Shown piece after piece: positions 54,049 to 62,672 of a stretch of DNA of 64,000 nt. Source of the stretch: Limosilactobacillus reuteri subsp. reuteri (GTDB lineage: Bacteria > Bacillota > Bacilli > Lactobacillales > Lactobacillaceae). The notes beneath the pieces were generated by a model. It was given only the letters and a program-made list of their open reading frames with translations, was not told the DNA's origin and did not search any database. The DNA lies in the NCBI RefSeq assembly GCF_000016825.1, contig NC_009513.1, forward strand, positions 441,501-505,500, written 5' to 3'. Positions within the stretch are counted from its first letter, which is position 1. The number at the start of each line of letters is the position of its first letter. A program made the position numbers and the translations under genes.

Positions 54049-54761
54049 TTCTTGAATCGCTTGATATCGTCCGGTCGATGCACCTCCCGATTGCGTATTT
54101 CGACTAATTTTTTTGCGAACGCAATTTGTACCTCGCTTTCTCGTTTCTCAGCTTCTAATTCACGTACTCGTTTTCTCAACCGTTCGAGCTCATTTGTCGG
54201 TTCTTTATCTTTATTTCTGCCACGATTATCTTTTAGTACTTCCCAATTATGATCGTGCAAATATTTACGTACCCACGAATAAACCCGCTGATAACTAATA
54301 TCATACTTACTAGCTGCTTCTTTATAGTTGTTCTGGTGGTTAATCGTCCACTGCACAATCTGCTTTTTCTCATCAAAGGATACTTTCCGGCCCATTTTCT
54401 TAACTCGCTTTCTTGTTGCGTAAGCAACAGTTAGTTTGTCACTATTGTACTGGATAATCCATTGTTTTAGTTGAGAAATATGGCGTATTTTGTACTTAAT
54501 TAAAACCTCACGACTAGCCAGTCCGTTAAGCTGATAATCTTTCACCGCGGCAATCTTTGTCTTAAGTGAATATTTTTGGTTATGTTTAGGACGAATTAAT
54601 CCTGCCAGTCCTGCTAATAAAAATTGTTTAATCCATTTAGTCATGTTCGCTGTTCTCACTTCGTGATAGTCAGCGAATACTCCTAATGAGCAATCTGAAT
54701 CCTGATAATTACTTAGTAATCTTAATTTTTCTGTTGTGGAATAACTAGAAACGAAAAACAC
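54045..54761 (-). CDS. IS3-family transposase OrfA (IS150 group)
   Basis: A 238-aa DNA-binding subunit with two helix-turn-helix regions (about 20-60 and 130-175; YKEAASKYDISYQRVYSWVR) and a C-terminal Leu/Glu/Arg coiled coil (NELERLRKRVRELEAEKRES). Full length. The stop overlaps the OrfB start; there is no clear poly-A slippery site, so coupling by re-initiation is likely. Confidence 0.88.
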   Translation of the reverse strand: MFFVSSYSTTEKLRLLSNYQDSDCSLGVFADYHEVRTANMTKWIKQFLLAGLAGLIRPKHNQKYSLKTKIAAVKDYQLNGLASREVLIKYKIRHISQLKQWIIQYNSDKLTVAYATRKRVKKMGRKVSFDEKKQIVQWTINHQNNYKEAASKYDISYQRVYSWVRKYLHDHNWEVLKDNRGRNKDKEPTNELERLRKRVRELEAEKRESEVQIAFAKKLVEIRNREVHRPDDIKRFKK

Positions 54762-54869
54762 CCCCTAGAATTGGCACTTTTATTATTTAAAGTGTCAACC
54801 CTAAAGGGTATTGTACGAATTTACCATTAGCGGTTTATTCCTTCTGTACTCCTTTTTGCGTTAAAAATA

Positions 54870-55463
54870 TTAATTATCATAATTGCCGGTGATTGGGTTC
54901 ATTTCATGGATTTGGTTTGTAGTGGGGTCATATTGATAGGTACCAGTAAGATGAGCTACATTTGGATCGCCGCCTTGGTTATTGCGAACTTCAATTTGAT
55001 AATTATTGTTTTGATTATTCTTAGTCATGTAATAATGATTGCCATCTTGTTGAATGCCACTTGTCTTCACAAAACTTGTTAGGACTTGTTGATCATTTTG
55101 TGATGAGGAAGTAGTAGTTGCTGATTGGCTGCTAGGATTACTAGTTACTGATGAACTAGGAGCTTTTACCGTTTGATTAGTTGATTTTGCTGAACTGTTA
55201 GTTACCTTTGAATTTGCGCTTGTTGAGCTTGTATTTGTTGAAGAAGTGGACTGTACACTAGTAGGTGTAGATGTGGAGGCTTGACCCTTTGCTTTTTCGC
55301 TACTAGTAGAGGAGGCCGCCTTCTTACTTGTTTGTTGACTTACTTTTGTCGCGGAAGTAGATGTTTTTGTTGGGGCTGCTGCACTATTCGTACACCCAGC
55401 TAGTCCTAGGGCGGCTAAAATTACTAACGAACTTGCTAAAACTTTATTTGTCATCTTCATCAT
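54870..55463 (-). CDS. surface lipoprotein with Ser/Thr-rich linker
   Basis: A 197-aa exported lipoprotein. The signal peptide ends in the lipobox LAGC (Cys24). Residues about 25-120 are a low-complexity Ser/Thr/Ala/Gln linker, and the C-terminal domain (about 125-197) contains DGNHYYMTKNNQNNNYQIEV and YQYDPTTNQIHEMNP, probably a small beta domain. Such linkers carry domains through the wall. Function unknown. Confidence 0.8.
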   Translation of the reverse strand: MMKMTNKVLASSLVILAALGLAGCTNSAAAPTKTSTSATKVSQQTSKKAASSTSSEKAKGQASTSTPTSVQSTSSTNTSSTSANSKVTNSSAKSTNQTVKAPSSSVTSNPSSQSATTTSSSQNDQQVLTSFVKTSGIQQDGNHYYMTKNNQNNNYQIEVRNNQGGDPNVAHLTGTYQYDPTTNQIHEMNPITGNYDN

Positions 55464-55653
55464 TTTAATGCCCCCCTCAACTTCTCTTTTTTATAAAATT
55501 CTTATAACTATATTATACCGTCTTTTGAAATGATTTTGTAATATTTTTAACTTATTTGTCACAATTAACCAATTATGTTTAATAATTTCTTAGATATTTT
55601 TCCTTTGTCTGATTTACGTTAAAATAAACTCTATTGAGGAAGTGAATTAAACG

Positions 55654-56673
55654 ATGAATAAATACGATTTAACAATTACCAAATTACATCAAATGGTTAA
55701 AGAAGGAATTGTTCCGGGAGTTAGCTATGTGATTTTTGACCGTCAACATACGATTAAGGAAGTAACGGGGATGGCTCAAGTGTACCCTGAGACTGAATTA
55801 TTAAAACCTGGTATGCTCTATGATGTGGCCTCATTAACAAAAGTAATAGGGACAGTTCCAGTTATTGCCATGCTTATTCAAAAAGGAGCATTGTCTTTAG
55901 ATGATCCGATAAAGAAGTATTTACCTGAATTTAATGATAACCGACCAACTATTCGAAATCTTCTTACCCATACTTCTGGGATAGCTGGTTATATTCCACA
56001 TCGTAATGAGTTAACTGCCTCTGAACTAAAGACGGCTTTTTTGACAAGAATGCAGGTGGAGGATAGTTTGAACCATCAAATCAAATATGCGGATGTGAAC
56101 TATTTGTATTTGGGATGGATTATTGAACGAATTTATAATCAGCCGGTTCAAAAAGTTATTGCAGAACAGGTTCTTAAACCATTAAATATGCCAACTGCGA
56201 CATTTAATCCTCATCCAGCTAACTGTGTACCAACAGAAGTACAAGAAAAACGTGGCTTGATTAGGGGAGAAACTCATGATCCTAAGGGGTATATTTTAGG
56301 AGAAAGTTGTGGATGTGCAGGCCTCTTTGCATCGTTGAAAGATTTGGAGATTTTTAGTCATGCGCTGATTGAAAATAATTTAAATGGTCTTCTTACTTCT
56401 GAAACAATTGATCTTTTTTTTACAGATCAAACACGAATTCCTGGTCCGCATAGCCGTTCGCTGGGATGGAAACTATTTCATGCTAAAGATCATCACCTTT
56501 TGATTAGCCATACTGGGTTTACGGGAACTTGGATGGTGTTAGATCGTCAAACTGACCAAGGCTTTATTGTATTAACTAATCGTGTTCATCCAAGTGCCAA
56601 AAACCAAGAATTTTTAGCTGCTCGTGACCAACTTTTTGCAATTTATTTAACAGAAAAAGAAAAAACTTTGTGA
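55654..56673 (+). CDS. serine hydrolase of the beta-lactamase / class C PBP family
   Basis: A 339-aa protein. The SxxK motif SLTK (about 68-71) holds the nucleophile Ser, the second motif is YADVN (Tyr-x-Asn type), and the third HTG occurs in ISHTGFTGTW. No signal peptide is evident, so it is probably cytosolic or released, an esterase/peptidase rather than a true beta-lactamase. It precedes arcA but is transcribed separately. Confidence 0.85.
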   Translation: MNKYDLTITKLHQMVKEGIVPGVSYVIFDRQHTIKEVTGMAQVYPETELLKPGMLYDVASLTKVIGTVPVIAMLIQKGALSLDDPIKKYLPEFNDNRPTIRNLLTHTSGIAGYIPHRNELTASELKTAFLTRMQVEDSLNHQIKYADVNYLYLGWIIERIYNQPVQKVIAEQVLKPLNMPTATFNPHPANCVPTEVQEKRGLIRGETHDPKGYILGESCGCAGLFASLKDLEIFSHALIENNLNGLLTSETIDLFFTDQTRIPGPHSRSLGWKLFHAKDHHLLISHTGFTGTWMVLDRQTDQGFIVLTNRVHPSAKNQEFLAARDQLFAIYLTEKEKTL

Positions 56674-56808
56674 AATTTATATGCAATCAATTGAATAACC
56701 GCTTTCACAGAATATGCGCTTTAGGGGTAAAAAATGTATAAAGACTGTTGATAATTTATATTAATAACTTCTTTTTATATAATTCACTAAATATTGATTT
56801 GACGGCAT

Positions 56809-56837
56809 TTGACAACGTTTACATAAACTAATATGAT
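56809..56837 (+). promoter_or_regulatory. arcA promoter with overlapping cre site
   Basis: TTGACA (56809-56814), 17 bases, TATGAT (56832-56837) is a near-consensus promoter. TTGACAACGTTTACA (56809-56823) matches the cre consensus with one mismatch and covers the -35, so CcpA would repress arcA in good sugar supply. Confidence 0.7.
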
Positions 56838-56880
56838 GTAGTTGTAGTCAAGTGATACTTCAAAAAAGGAGTGATATTGT

Positions 56881-58113
56881 ATGCAAAGTCCAATTCATGT
56901 TACATCAGAAATTGGGAAGCTTAAGACAGTTATGTTGCATCGACCAGGTAAGGAAATCGAAAATGTTTATCCTGAAATTCTTCACCGGATGCTTGTAGAT
57001 GATATTCCATACTTACCGATCGCTCAAGAAGAACATGACCTTTTTGCGCAAACATTACGTGATAACGGCGCAGAAGTCTTGTATCTTGAAGATTTATTAA
57101 CAGACGCACTGGCAGATGATAATATCAAAGATGAATTCCTTGAAAAGATCATCGCTGAATCTGGTTATGCTGCTGGAGCAATCCATGACGGCTTAAAGGA
57201 ATTCTTGCTTAGTTTCAGTACTAAGGATATGGTTAACAAGATTATTGCTGGTGTACGTAAAGATGAAATTAAAACAAAGTATGCTTCGCTTGCCGAATTA
57301 GCAGAAGATAAGGATTACCCATTCTATATGGATCCAATGCCAAATGCATACTTTACGCGTGACCAACAGGCATGTATCGGGGATGGAATTACCATTAATC
57401 ACATGACCTTTAAGGCACGTCAACGCGAATCTCTCTTTACTGAGTACATCATTAAGCACAATAAGCGTTTTGCTGACAAGGGTGTTGAAGTATGGCGAAA
57501 CCGTTATCCTGAAGGCCGGATTGAAGGTGGAGATGAATTAGTTCTCAGCGATCATGTATTAGCAATTGGTATTTCTCAACGAACATCTGCAAAGGCTATT
57601 ACAGAATTAGCTGAAAGTCTCTTTGAAAAGTCTGATTACGATACAGTAATTGCTATCCATATTCCTCACAATCACGCAATGATGCACCTTGATACTGTGT
57701 TTACAATGATTAACTATGATCAATTTACAGTTCATCCAGCAATCTTACGTGATGGTGGACATGTTGATGCATACATTATGCACCCAGGTAATAATGGTGA
57801 AATTTCAATTACTCATGAAACAAATCTTAAAGAAATTTTGAAGAAGGCACTTGATAAGCCGGAAATTGATTTAATTCCTACTGGTGGCGGTGATCCAATT
57901 ATTGCCCCACGTGAACAGTGGAATGACGGTTCTAACACGCTAGCAATTGCCCCTGGTGTAGTTGTAACTTATGATCGGAACTATGTCTCAAACGATTTGC
58001 TGCGTAAGCATGGCATTCTCGTTCACGAGGTTCGTTCAAGCGAATTATCACGGGGTCGTGGTGGCCCACGGTGCATGTCATGTCCAATTGTTCGTGAAGA
58101 TCTCAAGAAATAA
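56881..58113 (+). CDS. arcA: arginine deiminase
   Basis: Hydrolyses arginine to citrulline and ammonia, raising cytosolic pH. It has 410 aa with the family start [17 protein letters not shown], the active-site segments [20 protein letters not shown] and [13 protein letters not shown], and the nucleophile Cys398 in GGPRCMSCP. It begins the cluster arcA-argR-arcD-APC; arcB and arcC are 20 kb away. Confidence 0.97.
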
Positions 58114-58122
58114 ATAAGATAA

Positions 58123-58178
58123 TGAAAGCAGCAAATTTATCTGAGTAATCTAGAAAGGGTATAATTTTGCTGCTTTTT
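58123..58178 (+). terminator. arcA terminator or attenuator
   Basis: AAAGCAGCAAA pairs with TTTTGCTGCTTT around a long AT loop, followed by Ts. Confidence 0.6.
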
Positions 58179-58223
58179 CTTGTATCATTTTAGTGTAATC
58201 AACATGATAAGAAGGGAACACGA

Positions 58224-58685
58224 ATGGATCGAAAGGCAAGAAGAAAATATATTGAACAAGTGGTTAATGATCGTAAAATTGAAACGCAAGAAGAATTGCT
58301 TAAGTTTTTAACTGAGGCGGGTTTCGAGACGACACAAGCAACAATTTCAAGAGATATTCATGCGTTGAATATCGTTAAAGCAAATGATGGCGATGGTCAT
58401 ACCCATTATGTTCAACTTCATGTGACACCCGAACATAATTTTGAACGATTATATCAAGGAATTCATGATAATGTGCGGACAATTGAAACTGTTCAATTTA
58501 TGAACGTGATCAAAACTGCACTAAATTCTAGTTATGCGACGATTTTGGCTGGAATGTTTGATGAACTTGATATTCCGGAAGTTGTGGGCACACTTGCTGG
58601 AAATGACACCTTGATTATCATTAGTAAAGATAATGATGATGCTAAAATGGTTTATGACTTAATCATTCAACACATGCATTCATAA
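58224..58685 (+). CDS. argR: ArgR/ArcR-family arginine regulator
   Basis: A 153-aa regulator. The N-terminal winged helix has TQEELLKFLTEAGFETTQAT with the ISRDIHALNIVK recognition stretch, and the C-terminal oligomerisation/arginine-binding domain has the conserved GTLAGNDTLIIISKD ending. Position inside the arc cluster suggests an activator of the arginine deiminase genes as in other lactobacilli, not a biosynthesis repressor. It lies 20 bases before arcD. Confidence 0.93.
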   Translation: MDRKARRKYIEQVVNDRKIETQEELLKFLTEAGFETTQATISRDIHALNIVKANDGDGHTHYVQLHVTPEHNFERLYQGIHDNVRTIETVQFMNVIKTALNSSYATILAGMFDELDIPEVVGTLAGNDTLIIISKDNDDAKMVYDLIIQHMHS

Positions 58686-58705
58686 ACTGCATAGGAGGGA
58701 TATTT

Positions 58706-60127
58706 ATGGATGAACAAAAGAAAGGTATTGGTAGAGGCGAATTGATCGCCTTAATTGTAAGTTCATGTATCGGTACCGGAATATTTGGTATTACTAGTGA
58801 TGTGGCAGCGGCGGCGGCACCAGGTCCTGCCCTGTTAGCTTGGATTTTTGTTGGAATTGGTTTTTTGATGTTAGTTCTCTCGCTAAATAATTTATCTGAA
58901 AAGCGACCAGATCTTACTTCAGGGATTTTCTCATATGCTGGTGCCGGTTTTGGGCCATTAGGTGAATTTATTTCTGGATGGTCTTACTGGTTATCCGCAT
59001 GGCTGGGAAATATTGCTTTTGCCACCATGTTGATGAGTTCAATTGGAACGTTCTTCCCAACCTTTAAAGGTGGTCAAAATTTACCATCGATTATTATTGC
59101 CATCATCTTCTGTTGGCTATTAACAATCTTAGTTAACAATGGTGTTGAAAGTGCATCTTTTGTTAACATGATTGGAACAATCTGCAAGGTTTTACCATTA
59201 GTTATCTTTATTATTATGATGGTTGTTTGCTTCAAGGCTGGGATGTTCACAGCAGATTTCTGGGGCCGAGTTGCCAATAATGCTTCTCACGGCACTACAA
59301 CTGGGTCTGTTTGGGAACAAATGAAAGGTACCCTAATGACCTTAATTTGGGTATTTATCGGTGTTGAAGGTGCTTCTGTTATGGCAAGTCGGGCAAAGTC
59401 CCTTACAGCCGCTCGTGAAGCTTCTCTCATCAGTTTTGGTCTTTTAGTAGTTATCTATGTATTAATTTCAATTTTACCTTATGGTGCATTAACTCGGGCA
59501 GAATTAGCCGGCATGGGACAACCAGCTATTGGTCATGTTCTTCAAGCAACCGTTGGTAGTTGGGGCTCAATTTTAATCAATGTTGGTTTAATCATCTCAA
59601 CAATTGTTTCCTGGCTTTCTTGGACAATGCTCCCAGCCGAAACAACAATGTTAGTTGCCGATGATAAGGCAATGCCAAAAATCTGGGGAAAGGTTAATGC
59701 CAAAAAAGCACCAACTGCTTCCTTGATGATTACAGCGGTATTGCAAACAATCTTCTTGTTCTCATTGCTTTTCACTGATAAAGCCTATGAATTCGCATAT
59801 TCCTTATGTAGTGCAGCAATTTTATTCTCATACTTATTTGTTGGACTTTACCAAATGAAATACAGTTCTGCACACCAAGAATGGGGACAATTTACAATTG
59901 GTTTGCTCTCTGCTGCATTCATGTTCGCATGTATGTTCCTTGCTGGATGGCAAGAAGTCTTATTAGTTTCAATTAGTTTTATTCCTGGATTCTACATTTA
60001 CTACTTAGCATGTAAAGAAAATAATCGTAAAGTTACAACTGCTGAAAAGTGGACAATGGCGCTAATTTTAATCCTAAGTGTTATTGCAATTTGGCTTGTT
60101 GCTAATGGAACTATTGCCATCGGCTAG
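58706..60127 (+). CDS. arcD: arginine:ornithine antiporter (ArcD type)
   Basis: A 473-aa APC-superfamily carrier with about 12-13 helices. The first-helix loop IVSSCIGTGIFGITSDVA and the GVEGASVMASRAKS motif (about 219-232) are characteristic of the basic amino-acid/polyamine antiporter family that includes ArcD. It takes up arginine against ornithine without net energy cost, completing the pathway with arcA, arcB and arcC. ATG 58706 follows AGGAGGG. Confidence 0.9.
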   Translation: MDEQKKGIGRGELIALIVSSCIGTGIFGITSDVAAAAAPGPALLAWIFVGIGFLMLVLSLNNLSEKRPDLTSGIFSYAGAGFGPLGEFISGWSYWLSAWLGNIAFATMLMSSIGTFFPTFKGGQNLPSIIIAIIFCWLLTILVNNGVESASFVNMIGTICKVLPLVIFIIMMVVCFKAGMFTADFWGRVANNASHGTTTGSVWEQMKGTLMTLIWVFIGVEGASVMASRAKSLTAAREASLISFGLLVVIYVLISILPYGALTRAELAGMGQPAIGHVLQATVGSWGSILINVGLIISTIVSWLSWTMLPAETTMLVADDKAMPKIWGKVNAKKAPTASLMITAVLQTIFLFSLLFTDKAYEFAYSLCSAAILFSYLFVGLYQMKYSSAHQEWGQFTIGLLSAAFMFACMFLAGWQEVLLVSISFIPGFYIYYLACKENNRKVTTAEKWTMALILILSVIAIWLVANGTIAIG

Positions 60128-60184
60128 GTAAATAATGTATAATTATTCCACATTTCAAGAATATTTATAAGTGAGGTGATTAAG

Positions 60185-61582
60185 GTGAAGGAAAAGAAGT
60201 TAAATCTCTTCCTCTTAATCACCTTAATTGTAGGAACGATTATTGGTGGTGGGATTTTTAATAGTCCGACCGATTTAATTTTGAAAGCAAATCCAATGGC
60301 TGCATTAGTTACCTGGTTAATTGGTGGCTTCGGGATTTTGATGCTAGTACTAGTTTTTTACAAGCTTTCTGTTATTAAGCCGGAGATGAACGGTGGAATT
60401 TATACTTATGCAAAAGAAGGCTTTGGTAACTATATTGGTTTTAACTCCTTTTGGGGATATTGGATGGGAGCAGTTTTTGGTAACATTGCCTTTATCTCGC
60501 TCTTTTTTAAGACCTTAAATAGTATGCTCGGGACGCATCAACTTTCGCCATTAATGTGTTTTATCGGGGGCTCAATTATTCTGTGGGGATACACTGCGAT
60601 TACATGGTTTGGTGTCCGCGAGGCAAGTATCCTTAATGCCGTCATTACGATTATTAAGATCTTACCGCTTTTATTAGTTGTTATTGTTGGTGTCTTTGCA
60701 TTCCAGCCGCATATTTTTAATGTTCCTGATTGGACAAACATTCTTGCCGTTAATCAAACGCAAGTCCCATTTAAAGACCAGATTAGTGGTGCGATGAGTA
60801 CTATTGTGTGGTGTTTTGTTGGGATTGAAGCAGCTGTTTCAATGTCACGTCGGGCAAAGCAGCCACGTGATGTGGGGTTAGCAACGATTATTAGCTTTGT
60901 AATTGTATTGGTCCTCTATATTTCAATCTCTATTATTCCAATGGGGATTCTACCTGCTAAAGAACTTAGCCAGACTTCAGTTCCACTGGCAGCAGCGCTT
61001 AGTCATACAGCATTAGGAATAGTAGGGAGTCTTATTATTAAAATTGGCTTACTGATTTCTCTATTAGGGGCATTATTAAGTTGGTTTATGATTGGACCAG
61101 AAATTGCATACGTAACCAGTTATGATCGGGATATGCCGCGAGCATTTAAACTTGTTAATCGCCATGGTGTTCCTGGCTTTGCATTAATTGTATATACAAT
61201 TATTATGCAAGTATGTTTACTAGTTTTACTGCTTCCACAGCTTCAAATGGCCTATACAATTGCATATACTTTAGCTGCGACGATGACCTTAGTTGCTTAC
61301 CTGCTCTCTGCGTTATATGGGTTGAAGCTAGCAATTAGCGAAAAAATGGGCCTTGGCTTTAAGATTATTGCTACGTTAGCTTCTCTTTATTCCGTCTATA
61401 TGTTAGTTGCTTCGGGACTTGAATATGTATTTGCAAGTGCGATTATTTTTGCGCTAGGAATACCATTATTTGCCGGGGCTCCTAATAAAATGAGTAAGAA
61501 AGAAAGGTGGTTAGCAACAATTATTGCCTTAGCAGCTGTGATTGCGCTGATGTTGATTATTACTGGAAAGATTAATTTTTAA
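60185..61582 (+). CDS. second basic amino-acid APC antiporter
   Basis: A 465-aa paralogue of the preceding carrier with the same motifs (LIVGTIIGGGIFNSPTD, GIEAAVSMSRRAKQ). GTG 60185 is chosen, 6 bases after GAGGTG; the upstream GTG at 60176 is part of that ribosome site. It could move another pair (for example arginine/citrulline or agmatine/putrescine) or be a second arginine/ornithine exchanger; sequence alone cannot separate these. Confidence 0.85.
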   Translation: MKEKKLNLFLLITLIVGTIIGGGIFNSPTDLILKANPMAALVTWLIGGFGILMLVLVFYKLSVIKPEMNGGIYTYAKEGFGNYIGFNSFWGYWMGAVFGNIAFISLFFKTLNSMLGTHQLSPLMCFIGGSIILWGYTAITWFGVREASILNAVITIIKILPLLLVVIVGVFAFQPHIFNVPDWTNILAVNQTQVPFKDQISGAMSTIVWCFVGIEAAVSMSRRAKQPRDVGLATIISFVIVLVLYISISIIPMGILPAKELSQTSVPLAAALSHTALGIVGSLIIKIGLLISLLGALLSWFMIGPEIAYVTSYDRDMPRAFKLVNRHGVPGFALIVYTIIMQVCLLVLLLPQLQMAYTIAYTLAATMTLVAYLLSALYGLKLAISEKMGLGFKIIATLASLYSVYMLVASGLEYVFASAIIFALGIPLFAGAPNKMSKKERWLATIIALAAVIALMLIITGKINF

Positions 61583-61587
61583 AAATT

Positions 61588-61641
61588 AAAAGGGATGAGG
61601 TTAGAAGGAATTTTTACTTTCCTTCAATCTCATCCCTTTTT
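61588..61641. terminator. terminator between convergent APC and membrane-protein genes
   Basis: AAAAGGGATGAGGTTAGAAGG pairs with CCTTCAATCTCATCCCTTTT; symmetrical, probably bidirectional. Confidence 0.8.
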
Positions 61642-61646
61642 GTATT

Positions 61647-61949
61647 CTAATCTTCGCTAGTCATCTTACTTTTCATGTTATCCATTCGCCAGACAACATA
61701 GGTTTCAATCAATGTGATTAGGCTTACCCATAAAATCGTGAAATTTGATGAAGTAAGAAATAGTAAGATGATTAAAATCCAAGATATCCAGTTCCAACGA
61801 CGCTCCAGACGGATAACTTTGGCAAAGCGTGGTGGGATTCTAGTTGGATTTTGAATGGCTAGTGCTTGTAGTTGGGAGAAAAGACGGACTTCCCAAAAAC
61901 TTTCTAGCAAAAAAATAATGGTAAATACAAATGTTATGGTTTGGTTCAC
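61647..61949 (-). CDS. small membrane protein, 100 aa
   Basis: Three hydrophobic segments (about 4-20, 52-66 and 69-88) with basic loops (QNPTRIPPRFAKVIRLERRW). No recognised family. It starts 15 bases after gatD and ends at the shared terminator, so it is probably the last gene of the murT-gatD operon and may act at the membrane in the same process. Confidence 0.6.
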   Translation of the reverse strand: MNQTITFVFTIIFLLESFWEVRLFSQLQALAIQNPTRIPPRFAKVIRLERRWNWISWILIILLFLTSSNFTILWVSLITLIETYVVWRMDNMKSKMTSED

Positions 61950-61964
61950 TGTTTGTCACCTTAA

Positions 61965-62672
61965 TTAAAATGTAGGTTTAATTTTTAGGGCTTTTTGACT
62001 GCTTAAGTCGGCATCGGGGTATTTATGCTCAAGAGCTGCTAAAAGAATCTTTTTAGCAATCTCACCATTTCTTGTAAGAATGGGACCGTGGAAATAAGAG
62101 CAATAAGTGTTTTTATAGATTGCTCCTTCGGTATGATCTTCACCGTTATTTCCATTACCAGAAATTACTTTACCAAGCGGACGCTCACCTTTTCCTAAGA
62201 ATGTGCGGCCGTTGTGATTTTCAAAGCCATGGTACTCTTGATTGCTTTCTTCGTTTTTGATGGTAATATCTCCAATGAACCGGTGATTGTCTTGACTTAA
62301 AGTATAGTGATCAAGGATTCCAAGTCCCGGAATCTTTTCGCCATCAGCACCGATATAATAGTGGCCGAGAAGTTGATAACCTCCACAAATAGCAAGCAGC
62401 GGCTTTCCATCATTAATAAACTTGTCAATTCCTGCTTTTTTGTTTGGAAGATCTTTGGAGACAACAAGTTGTTCGTAATCTTGTCCACCGCCGAAAAGAG
62501 CTAAATCAAAATCTTGTGGATTAAAGTCGTTGTCGATACTAATGACTTTGACATCAATATCGGCATCCATCTGTTTAGCGTAATATTGAAGGGCGATAAT
62601 ATTACCGACATCACTATAAGTATTTAATAAATCGCCGTAGAGGTGGGCGAGGTGTAAGTGATATTTTGCCAT
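61965..62672 (-). CDS. gatD: lipid II isoglutaminyl synthase, glutaminase subunit GatD
   Basis: A 235-aa class I (triad) glutaminase of the CobB/CobQ-like type. The nucleophile Cys96 is in LLAICGGYQLLGH and His195 in YFHGPIL. With MurT it amidates the second-position Glu of the lipid II stem peptide to isoglutamine, which is needed for efficient cross-linking. It starts in the murT stop region (one-base overlap), forming the usual murT-gatD operon. Confidence 0.95.
   Translation of the reverse strand: MAKYHLHLAHLYGDLLNTYSDVGNIIALQYYAKQMDADIDVKVISIDNDFNPQDFDLALFGGGQDYEQLVVSKDLPNKKAGIDKFINDGKPLLAICGGYQLLGHYYIGADGEKIPGLGILDHYTLSQDNHRFIGDITIKNEESNQEYHGFENHNGRTFLGKGERPLGKVISGNGNNGEDHTEGAIYKNTYCSYFHGPILTRNGEIAKKILLAALEHKYPDADLSSQKALKIKPTF

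Larger units (their letters stand above)
53284..54797 (-). mobile_element. IS3-family (IS150-group) element, 3' end truncated
   Basis: OrfA and orfB lie in order on the minus strand. The 5' end is at GTGTCA (reads TGACAC... inward) near 54797. The 3' end is missing: orfB stops early at the junction with a gene remnant and no matching terminal repeat follows. The deletion probably removed the end of the IS together with part of the host element. Confidence 0.8.
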
